NCBI GenBank assembly: GCA_963575745.1
Contig: CAUYUJ010014349.1
Coordinates: forward strand, 358,881-422,880
Length of the DNA stretch: 64,000 nt
Source: Prorocentrum cordatum
Lineage: Eukaryota; Sar; Dinophyceae; Prorocentrales; Prorocentraceae
Reading direction: 5' to 3'
This document shows positions 46,126 through 57,976 of the stretch, in pieces (the stretch's first letter is position 1; every line of letters starts with the position of its first letter). Made by a program: the position numbers and the translations under genes. Below the pieces are notes generated by a model that saw nothing but the letters and a program-made list of their open reading frames with translations, made no database searches and was not told the DNA's origin.

Positions 46126-47339
46126 GGCAAAGGGATGCCTTCTAGATTTTGCATTCGGCCGCGCTTCTCTCGTCTAGCCGTACTGGTCAGCCAGCCTCCG
46201 TGTGAGGAGGTTTGGTGGCTTATCGATCTTCCCACTGCAAGTAGGAAGCTCCAGAGTATTCCCGATGCTGCGCATGGAGCTATGGATACCAGAGTCGCCA
46301 GAGCAGAATAACCTCTGTTACTTCTCGGTGATCCGCTCCACTCCCCGTGCCTCCCTCCTTCGTGGGGAACGGATTACCAGAGCGATGGTGTAGCTCGTTG
46401 TGGATTGTATTGGAGGGGAGGGAAGGAGGACGCGGAAAAGGAGGAGGATAAGGAGAAGGGAGAAGGGAGAAGGATGACGGACGAAGTGTAGGTGTATAAG
46501 GATGAGGTGTGGCGCGTTGTCGGAGGCAGAGGGAAAGGGAGAGGGAGGTGGAGGGAGATGCGATGAGGTGGAGGGGGAGGGAGAAGACAGGAGGAGGAAT
46601 TTAGATTGGAGGACTTGGCGATGGTCTTGTACAGATGCAGGCCCAGTTCATACTGGCAGACGCCACGTTACTTCCTATTTTGAATTTCTGTTGACTTCGG
46701 TGTTTCTCTGCAGAATTCGGCGTTGCCTCATTGGGCTCAACCCCAACCAAAATTAGTCTCCGCATCCAGGCGCGTCTAAAGTGCAATTCTGCATCCTATC
46801 GTACGTTCCTCGCCCACTTCCTCACGCTCTCGCTCCCCAGGATCATGCGGTGGCTCTGGCTGCGGCCTTCCCATCCTCAACTCACCATTGATACCATCGC
46901 TATTCGTAGCCTGCCTTGTTTCAAGTGCATTGTGCCAAGAGCCCGTGCTTGCTCAGACCATGCGGCTGTTTTGGCACCAGCCAATGCAACCGCCCAGCGT
47001 GCCAACATTCGAATAAGCAGGCGCTGAACGTTTGGAGGTCCGTGCGTATTTCTTTGATCGGAGATGGTCCAGCGCTGGTCCAAGAAATCCGCGCGGACCT
47101 CTGAAAGTTGTTATCTAAGAACTATTTGTTGCTCCGATCGATCAGTTTCCAGTGTTCGTTCGAGCTGCAATGCTGCGCACACCATTACACTTTTCACGGT
47201 GATGCGCTTGCACTTGGCTTTCTTGTTGGGGCTCACCATGGCCCCACTCGTTCCATCATCGTCGAGGCTCTCCCGCAGCCCAGAAGCCAGGCAGTGCCGA
47301 CGCCGGCGGACTCTAAACGAAAGGCCCAAGGCCCTTGTA
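46126..47339. other. unassigned DNA downstream of the Cys-rich gene
   Basis: A purine-rich tract lies at about 46410-46600. No gene, RNA or terminator recognised. Confidence 0.45.
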
Positions 47340-47545
47340 CGGGTGGATGTTCATGTCGTCCGTTTCGTTTTCGTCTTCTTTCGATTCGTCCTCTTTTGAC
47401 TCTTCCTCTTTCGGTGCGTCCTTTTTCGTTTCGTCCTCTTTCGAAACGCGGTCGAATTGGAACCATACGAATCGAAGCGGACAACTCGAAGCGGACGAAA
47501 TGAAGCGAAATTAGTGGACGAAATAAAATCCGAAAGAAACAAGTG
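47340..47545. repeat. inverted TTTCGTCC / GGACGAAA array
   Basis: 47350-47450 holds repeated TTTCGTCCTCTTTCG-type words. About 47465-47545 holds their complement (GAAGCGGACGAAATGAAGCG). The two halves could pair imperfectly. Confidence 0.65.
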
Positions 47546-47559
47546 GCACGCGCGCCATG

Positions 47560-48650
47560 GCTCTTGCACAGAAAGGAAGGGGGAGGAGGCGGAGGGGGCG
47601 CACTGGCTGGTGAATGGGGTGATGGAGGGGGCGCTCGGGATGGGGGGGTCGGGGCGGAGGGGGTGTATTAGTTGGTGGATGGGGGGATGCGGGGGCTGCG
47701 CTCGGAATGGGGGGGCGGTGCCGTGCCGAGATGAATGGGTCAGGGCGAAGGGGGCGGTGCCTCGCCAAAACAAGCGGGTCGGGGCGGAGGGGGCGCGCTG
47801 GCTGAAGGGTTGGGGGGATGCGGAGGGGGCGCGCGCAGAGGGGGCGGAGGGGGCGGTGCCGCGCCAAAATAAAGGAGTCGGGTCGGAGGGGTGTGCCGTG
47901 CCGAAATGCAAGGGTCGGGGCGGAGGGGCGCGCTGGCTTGTGAGTGGGTGGGTGGGCGGAAGGGGGGGCGTAATAAAGGGGTCGGGGCGAAAGGGCGTGC
48001 TGGCTGATGGCTGGGGGGGATGCAGAGGGGGCGCGCGGGGCGCGCGGGGAGGGAGTGGGTGCCGTGCCGAAATAAAAGGGGTCGCGGGGCGTAGGGGGCG
48101 CGCTGGCTGGTAAGTGGGGGGATGCGGGGGGGGTGCCGGCCGAAATCAAGGTGTCGGGGCGGAGGGGGCGCGCTGGCTGGTGGGTGGGGGGATGCGGAGG
48201 GGGTGCGCCGTGCCGAAATCAAGGGGTCGGGGCGGAGGGGTGCGCCGTGCCGACATTAAGGGGTCGGGGCGGAGGGGGCGCGCTGACTGGTGGGTGGGGG
48301 GATGCGGAGGCTGTGTGCCGTGTCGAAATCAAGGTGTCGGGGCGGAGGGGTGTGCCGTGCCGAGATGAAAGGGGTCGGGGCAGAGGGGCGCGCTGGCTGG
48401 TGAGTGGGGGGGATGCGGAGGGGGTGTGCCGTGCCGAAATAAAATGGGTCGGGGCGGAGGGGCGCGCTGGCTGGTGGGTGGGGGGGGGGCGGAAGGAGTG
48501 TGGAGGGGGTATGCTGTGCGGGAATAAAAGAATCCGGGCGGAGGGGTGTGCCGTGCCGAAATAAAGGTGTCGGGGCGGAGGGGCGCGCTGGTTGGTGGAA
48601 TGTGTGGGTGTTGGAGGGTGTGCCGTGCCGAAATAAAGTGGTCGGAGCTC
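47560..48650 (+). repeat. G-rich satellite of about 60-70 bp
   Basis: About 15 imperfect copies of a unit with GTGCCGTGCCGAAATAAAGG, GGTCGGGGCGGAGGGG and GCGCGCTGGCTGGTGAGTGG followed by a G run and ATGCGGAGGG. One strand is strongly G-rich with repeated G3-G6 runs, so G-quadruplex formation is possible. Open frames on both strands are repeat by-products. Confidence 0.92.
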
Positions 48651-48924
48651 TAGACACCCTGCGCAAGAGAATAAAGCGGAATCCTTGTACCAGGTGGCCC
48701 GAGCCCAGCATTTCCCGACACCTCGGCCGCGCGTTTTCTCTGCTCCCGTGTCGGGGGCCTTTGCGTTGCTAATCCTGGGGCCCAGACCTCTGAGAGCAAC
48801 ATTGTGGGAAAAACATGCCGCCCAATGTCTGCGCGCATCGACAGTCAGCTTGGGATGCCCGGTTCTCTTCCGGGTGCCCCACGAGCGCGCGCACGCTTCG
48901 AAGTCTTACAGCAGTGCCCAGCCC
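48651..48924. other. unassigned DNA
   Basis: Nothing recognised between the G-rich satellite and the foldback fragment. Confidence 0.5.
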
Positions 48925-49045
48925 GTATCGGCGACATCTGCGATGCATCTGCGACGCCAGGGTATAGAACATCGGGCTCCACATCGCGTCGCATCGCCGA
49001 TGCATCAGTGATGCGGCGCGATTCTCCGACCCCATCTATGGTAGG
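48925..49045. mobile_element. foldback element fragment, copy 3
   Basis: Contains CATCGCCGATGCATCAGTGA, then GATGCGGCGCGATT and CTCCGACCCCATCTA, the right arm seen at 5850-5885. The left arm is degraded (ATCGGCGACATCTGCGATGC). Confidence 0.55.
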
Positions 49046-49699
49046 TTCGCGACGTGTCGACCGACGGCAACCCCGCCGCCGGCGTTTAACGTTGAATGCC
49101 GCCAGCGACCCAGAATCGGTGGATCTTGAAAGATCTGACGTTTCAGAAACGGCTGACTGTTCCAGACTGAATGATCCCCGCGGTGTCAGAAACCAACGCC
49201 GGAGTCGGCACGACGCGAACCTGCCATGAGTATAAATTTTCAGGTCCGCGCGGATCTCTTGGATCGGTGCTGAACCTCTCGGGCGGCGCTTCTACGCCGA
49301 CCCGAGCGCGCTCCGCGCACCCAGGAGGGAGGTCCAGCGCCAGACAGTTTCTGCTTGTGCAGTTGTGTCTCAAAATATATGGGGTCTCTTCCGTTCCCGT
49401 CATCAAGGTTTCATTGTGGGGTTGTCCTGTGTTGCCTGGCCGGTGGTGATAAGGATTAGTTCCGCTCGATGGACCCGCGCGTCTATATTTTCTCAAAGTT
49501 TTGATGTGGTCTGGCCAGTTTCGCCTTAGACGTCCTCAAACAATGATGTTCTGGTGTGACCGTATCTGAGTTGGTCTGGCTGGTTTCGCCTGAGACTTCT
49601 TCACAGTTCTGAGTTCCCAGATGTCGTGTTCGAGGTGATATGGCCTATTGTGAAGGCCTTACGGCCGGTGCCGCCGACCCTGAATGACGACGACGACGA
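49046..49699. other. unassigned DNA with a dispersed repeat
   Basis: Segments of the type TTCGCCTTAGACGTCCTC and CTGAGTTCCCAGATGTCGTG (49520-49640) recur in diverged form at 50560-50630 and 50880-50970. No gene recognised. Confidence 0.5.
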
Positions 49700-50245
49700 G
49701 CGCTCTCAGGGGCCTCTTCGTGGTAGTTTGGGGGCCTCTTGGGAAGCTCTTGGGAGCCGCTTGGGAGCCTCGTGGGGGCCTCTTGGGGCTTCCTGGGGGT
49801 CTCTTGCGGGCCTCTTGGATCCTCTTGGGGGGCTTCTGAGGGGTGGGGCTTACCGAGAACTTCTCAGGCCGAGGGATCGAAATGTCCGTTCGGGTCCCCC
49901 GTCTGGGCTCCCTCTTGGAGCCGTCTTGGGGGCCTCCTCGGCTGTCTTGGAGGCCTCTTGGGCGTTCTTGGGGCCCTCTTGGTTCGCGTTGTGGAGCTCT
50001 CTTTGAGGCCTCTTGAGCCATCTTGGGGCGGTCTTGGAGGCCTCTCTTGGCCTATCTTGGAGCGTCGGGAAGCTGACAAGGCGAGAATGCTGAAATCCTT
50101 TACAAACCTACGGGAACTGTACGTTTTGCGCTCCTTTCGGCCATCTTGAACCGATATTTCGGCGATTGGGGGCCCTCGAAAACCGTGTTGGGGACATCTT
50201 GGGGCACTTTGCAGCGGCTTGGGGCTTTTCTGGGCTCCCGAACCG
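49700..50245 (+). repeat. GGCC-N-TCTTGG block
   Basis: TCTTGG array with a linker at about 50055-50150 (GGAGCGTCGGGAAGCTGACA, AAATCCTTTACAAACCTACG). Confidence 0.88.
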
Positions 50246-50469
50246 CCCGTGACCCCCCCGAGGAAGATGTCCCAACCCCAGAAATCAGGTCTCAACCCTG
50301 GAAACGAGAGGCCGCCCTCAACCACAGAAACCCGTAGACTCTACCCCGGAACCGGGAGGGCTCTACCCTGGACGCGGGGGACCCACCCCCCCGAGACCCC
50401 CCCCCGGGACCCACCCCGGGACCCCCCTTTGCCCCCCCCCCCCCCCTTTTTGGCGGGGAAATGATCAAA
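50246..50469. repeat. C-rich segment with a long C run
   Basis: CCACCCCCCCGAGACCCC-type words, then a run of about 17 C at about 50432-50448 followed by TTTTT. Confidence 0.85.
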
Positions 50470-51719
50470 GGGAAGGAGCTTCCCTTCGACTCAACTACAA
50501 CGTTGCTCAATTTCTGTCGTGACCGAGGTAATATGGCCTATTTCGCATGGGACATTTTCGCAACTCTGAGCTTGGATATGCCGCGCGCGAGGTGGTCGGG
50601 CCCGTTTTGCGCTAGACATCCTAGCAACGATGGGCTCAGAGATGGCAGGGGGCATTGTGCGACACATTGAAAGCGCATCCTGCGAGGATGCAAGCACGTT
50701 CGCAGCAGAGTCGCAGGATAATCCAACAAGTCCAGTCGACTCGTTTTTCTCTGAAAAAGGGCGTGTTGAATTGTGCCCTGAATTGTGCCCTGCTGTGGTA
50801 CATTGTGGTACGAACCAATGCCGCACAGAGGACCCGCGCGTGAAGGCATTGTCAAATTCTGAGGTTTACTGCTCGTTTCGCTTAAGACATCCTGGCATCT
50901 CTCTGTTCCGATACGGGCTGATGGTCTGAGGCGGTCCCCGCACCTCTGAGCTCCCAGATGCCGCACGACAGGTGGTCCGCCCCTCGGACAAAGGCATCCG
51001 AGCATTCTGATCGTCGGCCCGCCTCCCGCTTCCCCGCGTCTAGGCCCTCATCCGCGACGGCGTCGGCGGCGGCGACGGCCGAAGCGACGGCGACGACGAT
51101 GGCGATGCGACCTCGACGGCGCCTCCTGCCGGGTTCGGGCTTCGGCCCAGCGACCGCGTCGGGGCCGACGACGGCCGCTCCTCTCGGCGCCAGGTGCAGT
51201 GCAAGCTGTACGTGCAGGACGTTCTCCAGGACGCACCCCGCCGCTCTCGCTCCGCTTGCGGCGGGCCCGCTGCCCCTGCTCCAGGAGGGGGCGGAGAGGG
51301 CAGGAGGATCCAGACCCCCTCGCGGATCGGACGGAAGGGGTCGCGGATCGGACGCGTGCGGCTGGTTTCGGTCCCGCTGGTGGGCGCTTCCCTCGATCAA
51401 TGGGCGCTTCCAGCGCCGGGAGGCACCCAGAAATCAGCTACGCGAGCAGGTTCGCGAACCCTTCTTTTGTTATCCCTTCCTTTTCGTCCGACCCGAGCCT
51501 CCCTCGCGTCGTGGAAAATCACGAAAGGAGACGGAGGGTTCGGGGTATCCGTTGCCTCTGGGACCCTTGTCGAGCCCCGTGTCTGAGAGCAGAAACGCGA
51601 GATGAACAATTTTCCCTGAAGACTTCTAGGGTTCACGTTGTGACACATCACGTTGTCGGGAGTCTTGGGAGAGGTGGAGGGAACTAGCAGGGGGTGGCGT
51701 CGAAAGGTGGGGAAACATA
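50470..51719. other. unassigned DNA
   Basis: Frames at 50958-51605 (plus) are long but lie in GC-rich sequence that is also open on the other strand, with no domain recognised. A GACGGCGACGACG-type stretch lies at about 51050-51115. Confidence 0.45.
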
Positions 51720-51770
51720 GCAGGAGGAGGAGGAGGAGGAGGAGGAGGAGGAGGAGGAGGAGCGGGAGGC
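51720..51770 (+). repeat. (GGA)n microsatellite
   Basis: AGGAGGAGG run of about 45 bp. Confidence 0.95.
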
Positions 51771-53359
51771 GGAGCAGGAGTCGAAGGGGGGAGGAGGTTT
51801 CTCATGTTGCCTCCTGCTGCAGCGGAGTGCAAAGAGGCCGAGGCCGTACTATCCACCATCAGTCCGTTCATGCACAGGGTCGAATCATATTTCTCGTGTT
51901 GCCTGCTGCGCTGCTGCATCTTGCTCCTGCTGCTGCCCCCCATCAGCAGCCTGCTCTTCGTCCTCAGTTCTCCTCCTCGTTACACAATGCTTCGCGGGGG
52001 GCACGGCTGGACAGGCGTTCCGTCCGCTCATCTTTCATCCTCCTCACATGTTTTATGTCATTCCCATCCTTCTAGTCTTTCTCGACCTCTGTATCCTCGT
52101 CATATTCCTCTCCCTCTACCCAGATTCGGTTCATGTTCTGCCTTCTCCTGCTCGTACTCTGACTCGTGGTTCTTCCATTTCTCCTTCTCCATGATCTTCT
52201 TTCTCGCCCTCTTCTCCCATTTTCCCTCCACATCTTCCTCCCCTCCAGTCGAATTGTCCCACCCACCTTGTCGTTGTTGCTTCCACTTACTCCACGTCTT
52301 CTTCCTTTCCTGCTTCTGTTGCCCCACACCTGTATACTACGTGCTCTCCGCTTTCAGCCGCTCAGCATCAATCCTCATTTTCCTCTCCCCTCCCTCTCCT
52401 GCGAGTCCTCTTCTTTCGCCTCCTTTTTCTCCTCCCCTCTATGACGGCTGAGGGCGGCCCCATGGTGTTCTCTGCACCGCTTTTATAGCTCGTCTGCGGG
52501 CTCCTGCCCCGAGTGCAGGAGCTAGCGGAGGTCGCAGCGGTTGGACAACTTGGCATCGTTGGAACGTGTTCATCCTGCGAACACGTAAGCGCACGACACC
52601 GAATCGTGCATGGGCAACGGACTGCCGAGCGATGGCGAGGCATAAAGGGGTCGGAGTAGGAAGTGATTCTGGTCGGTTGCCGCCTACCTCGCGAACTGAA
52701 CAGTCTGCGGCCCGTTTTATAGTTGCTGTCCTCGACAACCAAGCTTGCCCCAGGATAGCGCGATTCTTCTCCCAGAAGGGGGGGGGAGGGGGCTTGCAAC
52801 TGCATGTTTCGCGCCGGCGCCGTCCGGGAATGTCTAGGAATAACCAAGGACAATTCGGAGGTCAGCACGAATCGTGACGTTACCTATTGAAGGCTGGCGG
52901 GTGGGGGCGGTACCAGCTGCAATCTCGAAAAATACAAATCATTCTCGAGCTAGTTGGGTCGGGAGTGCACAGGTTCGTTGCTGGTAATCTGGGCTCTAAG
53001 CAGTGAGCAGATCGCGCTGGATACCGCCTACTTCCTCCTCGGCCTCCTTCCGTCTCCCTTCGTACTTTCCCCATCCACCCCACTCCCTCCACATCTTCCC
53101 TTTCATCGCTCCCTCCCTTTCCTCCTTGCCTTTACCCTCTTTCTATCCCCCCTTTGGGGGCAGGCCAATGCGGAGAGGCGCAGCAGACAAGGCGCCCAAT
53201 TCTGAAAAATATGGAGGTTTGCTAGGTTGACGTTGCATCCGAGAGCAACCGATATTCTTTCCCCCGCCAATCGGGCTAACAGTTGGGACCGCCTTTTCAG
53301 GAACACTTCGGCGCAGCTAGGCACTGACGGCGAGGAGTTTCGATTGCCTCCTGAGTTCG
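51771..53359. other. unassigned DNA, pyrimidine-rich
   Basis: CTCCTT/TCCTCC-rich sequence, especially 52070-52440 and 53035-53160, opens Ser/Pro/Leu-rich frames. No domain recognised. Confidence 0.5.
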
Positions 53360-53520
53360 GGGTGCGGAGGAGGAGGAAGAGGAAAGGGAACCAGCGGAAG
53401 AGGAAGGGGAGGTTAATGAGGATTTATGGGCGAGAGGAGGAGGGGGAAGCGCGAGGAGGAGGAGGAGCAGCGAGGAGGAGGAGCAGCAGCGAGGAGGAGG
53501 AGCGAGGAGGAGCGAGGGCC
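53360..53520 (+). repeat. GAG/GGA-rich tract
   Basis: Near-continuous GAGGAGGAG with AGCAGCGAGG inserts. It opens the Glu/Arg-rich plus frame starting 53227. Confidence 0.85.
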
Positions 53521-53689
53521 GCAGAGCAGCGCGGGGGTGCAGGCCGAGCGTGGCGTGCACGGGCGGCCCCGCTCCGGGCCCCGGGCGCCCTGGCCGAGGC
53601 CCTCGTGCTGCGGGTAACGGCGAACGTGTACGGCTGCCAGGCGGCCGCCGCCGGCGCTGCGCCCGTCGACCCGACGACGACAGACGACG

Positions 53690-54020
53690 GCGTCCGACGA
53701 CCTTCAAACGGACAGCGACGACGACGACGACGTCGACGACGGCGGGCAAAGGACAAAGGACGAAGGACAAAGGACGACGGAGAAAGGACGACGGGCGACA
53801 GACGCCTGACGACTGACGACGGACGGCGGACGACGTCGACGACGACGACAGACTACGACGTCGATGACGACGACGAAGACGGACGAACCAAACAACGACG
53901 GACAACAATAACGACGGACGACGACGACGACGGTGACGGCGACGACGGAAGACGGACAACGGACGACGGACGACCGATGACGCACGACGACGACGACGGA
54001 CGCCAGACGACGGACGACGG
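53690..54020. repeat. GACGACGG/GGACAAAGG low-complexity array
   Basis: Repeats of GACGACGACG, GGACGAAGGACAAAGGACGA and GGACGACGG. Frames are open on both strands because of composition. Confidence 0.85.
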
Positions 54021-54782
54021 GGGCTTGTTTTGGTCTTTTCTAGGTCGCGAGGGGGGCGTCTTCGGGCGCCCGTCGGGCAACTATGGGCCCCTGGGCCCTG
54101 TTGGACTGTTTTGTTGATTCTTGGACCGTCTTGGGGGTTCATTAGAGCCCTCTTTACCCGTTTTGGTGCACGCAGTGTGGTGCAAGCTATGTGGTGCAAG
54201 TTACGAGGTCCAAGCTACGCGGTGCCTGTGTAGTGTAAGTTCTTGTGGTCGGATGTGCCCAGGATCGGCCACCAGCGGCTACGTTACGAAACTTCGGCAC
54301 TCCTATCCAGCACACGGAGCGCTCACGAGGCGCCCACGAGCGGCAACAGGCGGCAGTGAGGCGAAGTCTCGGCATACCTGTCCAGCACCAAACGGAGCGC
54401 CCACGATGCGCCCACAGGCGGCAACGAGCGGCAGTGTTTCGAAGCCTCGGCCCACCCACCCAATTCCTCAGGGAACGCAAGTAGGAACCCCTAGGTGGAA
54501 GCACTGCTTTGGGAACCAGGCATAGTGTCAGCTATGTGGAACGCCTGGGGGAGCGCCTTTTCAGAAGTTGCAGGAGAACCACGGCTAAGCTTACCAGAAG
54601 CCGTAAGACAGTCATTGGTTGAAGTAGTTGGGGCATCAAGATTCGATACGAGGCTCGTTCGTGGGAGGTTTTGTGGGAGGCCTTGTGTGCGGCAGGGGGA
54701 AGACAAACGGGAAGTCCTGGCGGCATGCTTTGTACAATGTGTCGGGATGAGGGCTTGTCCGTGAACGGCTTAGTATAATGGT
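54021..54782. other. unassigned DNA with a short TCTTGG stretch
   Basis: A brief TTGGGGG/TCTTGG segment at 54060-54160. At 54240-54480, GCGGCAACGAGCGGCAGTG-type words recur three or four times at about 70-80 bp spacing (AAACTTCGGCAC, AAGTCTCGGCATACC, AAGCCTCGGCCCACC). Confidence 0.5.
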
Positions 54783-54836
54783 TGCATCCCGACATCGCCA
54801 ATGTATCGTCGTTGCATCGCCGATGCGGTACGGTCT
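54783..54836. mobile_element. foldback element fragment, copy 4
   Basis: Contains GCATCCCGACATCGCCAATG and GTTGCATCGCCGATGCGGTA, a core like that of the foldback elements, but outer arms are missing. Confidence 0.4.
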
Positions 54837-55459
54837 TCGGTTCAGTGGCCATTGCGTCTCCACGGCCAGGTGACCAGCACCATACATAAAGTTCACTTGG
54901 TCACGGGAAGCGCGACATCTGCGCATGTATCACGAGTAATATTTTGGAAGAGCAGCAGCAGCAAGAGTGCGACGGGAGGGAGTGGAGGACGACGACGACG
55001 ATGAGGGATAGTCTGGGGACGAGGGTGCGCTTCTGTGGAAGTAGCCCGTAGCTCCCCAGACAGGTAGACTACGCCGTCGCGCCCTTGGGCGCGGCCATGC
55101 CGCAAATCTGCCACCAGCCGCGGGAGCTTGACACCACGCCGTCTGGCACCTCCCCGGTGCTCGCAGGCCGTGTCCCCGCTGCCGCTCGTTTCCTTTCCGT
55201 CGCCCCTCGTCCTTCTCTTCCCGTTGCCATGCGTAGCCATCTCGTTTGTATCCGTTTCACCCTATTGTAAACGCACCTCTGACGCTCCCAGGTCGCCATT
55301 CCGCGTGCTTCTGCTTCGCGCACGAGTTGTTGCTTCAGCCTCGTGTGCCGTGCTCCCACGCACATGGCTCGCCCATTTCCAAGAAGGCAGCGCTTGCAAG
55401 GGCGGGGGTTCGAATTTGGGGGGACCCTCCTTTTGCGCCACCGCTGGCGCCAGCGCCGT
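54837..55459. other. unassigned DNA leading into the GAC/GGC array
   Basis: No gene recognised. The last about 65 bp (55397-55460) forms the first of three TTCGAA-type spacer blocks related to 56001-56090 and 56800-56925. Confidence 0.45.
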
Positions 55460-56368
55460 TGGGCATCGACAACGTTGACGACGACGACGACAACGACGAC
55501 GACGACAGCGACGACGACGGCGACGGCGACGGCGGCGGCGGTGGCGTCGTCGGCGACGGCGATGGTGACGGCGATGGCGACGGCAACGGCGACGACGACG
55601 GCGGCGGCGATGGCAACAGCGACGGTGACAGCGACGGCGACAGCGACGGCGAGACTGACGATGATGAGGACGACGACGACAACGACGACGACGACGACGA
55701 CGACCGCGACGACGGTGGCGACGGCGACGTCGGCGACGACGACGCCGACGGCAATGGCGATGGCGACGGCAACGGCGGCGACGACGACGGCGACGACGAT
55801 GGCGACAGCGACGGCGACAGCGACGGCATCGGCGACGGCGACGGCGACGACGGCGATGGCGACGGTGACGGCGACGATGACGACGACGACGACGACGGCG
55901 ACCTCGGCGACGGCGATTTCGGCGATTTCGGCGATGGCGATGGCGACGGTGTCAGCGACGGCGACGATGACGACGTCGCGCATAGGGCCTCCCTCCCTTG
56001 AGTTGCAATGGGAGGGCGTTCGAGGCGGGACGGGGCCCCCCTTGCAACCAACGACGGCGAGCGCCGGCACCAGCGCCGACGCAGTTGCCCAGCAGCGACG
56101 ACGACGACGATTATGGTGGCGATGGCGACGGCGGCGGCGGCGGCGGCAACGGGCACGGCGGCGGCGACGGCGACGGCGATGGCGACAGCGACGGCGACGG
56201 CGACGGCTGCGGCGGTGACCAACGACGGCGACCACAACGCCGACGACGACGACGACTACGGCGGCGGCGACGGCGAAGGAGGCGGACGGCGACGACGACG
56301 GCGACGACGGCGACGGCGAAGGCAACGGCGACGGCGAAGGCAACGGCGACGGCGACGGCGACAGCGAT

Positions 56369-56399
<31 letters not shown>

Positions 56400-56624
56400 G
56401 CGACGGCGACGGCGATGGCGACGACGACGACGACGGCGAGACTGACGATGATGAGGACGACGACGACAACAACGACGACGACGACGACGACGACCGCAAC
56501 GACGGTGGCGACGGCGACGATGACGGCGACGGCGATGGCGATGGCGGCGGCGTCGGCGACGGCGACGACGGCGACGGCGACGACGGCGACGGCGACTGCG
56601 ACGGAGACAGCGACGGCGACGGTG

Positions 56625-56657
<33 letters not shown>

Positions 56658-56765
56658 GCGACGTCGTCGACGACGATGACGGCGACGGCGGCGGCAGCGG
56701 CGACGGCGACGACGGCGACGGCGACGACGGCGACGGCGACGGCGACGGCAACAGGGACGGCGACG
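55460..56765. repeat. 1.3-kb GAC/GGC/GAT trinucleotide array with a 787-bp internal duplication
   Basis: Almost only GAC, GGC, GAT and AGC triplets, interrupted by a 110-bp spacer (about 55975-56090). The segment starting GAGACTGACGATGATGAGG occurs at 55651 and 56438, with the following about 80 bp nearly identical, so the arrays are copies about 787 bp apart. The array encodes poly-Asp/Gly, poly-Thr/Ala or, on the minus strand, Val/Ala or Ser/Pro. No gene is called. Confidence 0.9.
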
Positions 56766-56949
56766 GCGATAACGACGCGTACAGGCGTGGGGGTGAGGGG
56801 GAAGCGGTTCGAACTGGCTTGTTCCCTGGGCAGTCGGGGGGGGCCCGCTTCCACCCCCCTTAGCAACTCAGGAGGGGGCGGCGCCCCGGTTCGAATCCAT
56901 CGCTCTCCCCTCTTGGGCGCAACCACCAGGTTACGGAGGATGGCGTTTT
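56766..56949. other. spacer block with a TTCGAATCC segment
   Basis: GGTTCGAACTGG and CGGTTCGAATCC occur here. They superficially resemble tRNA T-arms, but no acceptor or anticodon stem could be fitted. Confidence 0.5.
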
Positions 56950-57580
56950 TTCTTGTTCGTTTTTGTGTCGCTCGTTTCCTTTTCGGTTGCCTGCGTTGTC
57001 GCTCGGTTTTGTTTCGCTCGATTTGTTTTCGATCGTTTTTTGTTTCGCTTGTTTTTTTTTGTCGTTCGGATTGGTTTTCGCTCGGTTTCGCTTCGCTCGC
57101 TTTTATGTCGTTCTTTTTTTGTGCGGTTTCGTTTCGCTCGGTTTCGTTTTGCCTGGTGTCTACTCCGTTTGCGTAGCTGTTCTTGAGCTGATTACCCCCA
57201 CCGCGGACTTCCTTTCGAGCGCGTTGTATCCGCGCGAATGTGAATCCGAACGAATTAATATCCAAGCGATTGCAAATTCGCGCGAATTCAAGCCCGAGCG
57301 AATTTCAACCGAAGCGAGTGTAAATCCAAGCGAATTCAGATTCGAGCGATTGCAAGTACACCCGAGTGAATTGAACTTTGGCGCTTTTAAAGTCGAGCCA
57401 ACTTACATCCGAGCGAATGTACATTGCGAATGTAAACCCAAGCGAATACACCCAAGCGAAATTACACCCGAACGAATCTAAGTTCGAGCGACTTTACTAC
57501 ACATTAGTGAATTTAGATTCCACCGGCCGTACACCCGTTCGAAATTTCATTTTGGCGAATTTTCACCCGAGCGTATCCCA
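56950..57580. repeat. inverted TTTCGCTCG / CGAGCGAA array
   Basis: 56950-57180 holds 12-14-bp variants of TTTCGCTCGGTTTTG. 57230-57580 holds 17-18-bp variants of CCGAGCGAATTTCAA. The second array is the complement type of the first, as at 47340-47545. Confidence 0.8.
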
Positions 57581-57599
57581 ACCCCACCGACGTTCGGAC

Positions 57600-57830
57600 G
57601 CACAACATCGTTATCCTCATCATTTTTTTGCACCGCCATGACCACTTTCATCACCACCACCCTCACCATCCACCTCATCACCTTTGTGATCACCACACAT
57701 TCACCACACACGACCCACTCACACACTATCTCCCTTACTGCCAGCTGGCCTCGCATAATCTTCAGCATCAGTACAATTCTTCACGTTTCGCGTATCCCCA
57801 CCAGCCCATCTCAAAGCAGCAACTCTAGCG
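57600..57830 (+). repeat. CACCAT/TCACCAC-rich segment, copy A
   Basis: CATCACCACCACCCTCACC-type sequence ending in ATCCCCACCAGCCCATCTCA, related to 58910-59065. Confidence 0.7.
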
Positions 57831-57976
57831 AAGCATGCCGACAGTCGTGTTTTTCAGGCGTGTTTCCGCCTGCCCCCGCATATCTCCCCTGTTCCTCCTT
57901 CCTCCCGCCTCCTTGTACATCCTCCTTGTGGTGGGAGCGGGAGAAGGACGGTGCGGAGGAGGAGGGAGAGAAAGCG

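Noticed and set aside
55069-56751. 560-codon minus-strand Ser/Pro and Val/Ala-rich frame, and plus-strand Asp/Gly or Thr/Ala frames
   Set aside because: By-products of the GAC/GGC trinucleotide array, open in nearly all frames.
56870-56940. possible tRNA because of GGTTCGAATCC
   Set aside because: Only the T-arm-like segment is present. No acceptor, D or anticodon stems could be fitted. GGTTCGAACCC near 6960 and the 55405 segment fail for the same reason.
56111-57265. 384-codon minus-strand frame rich in Val/Ala and Lys/Glu/Asn
   Set aside because: The Val/Ala part is the triplet array, and the Lys/Glu/Arg part is the complement of the TTTCGCTCG array.
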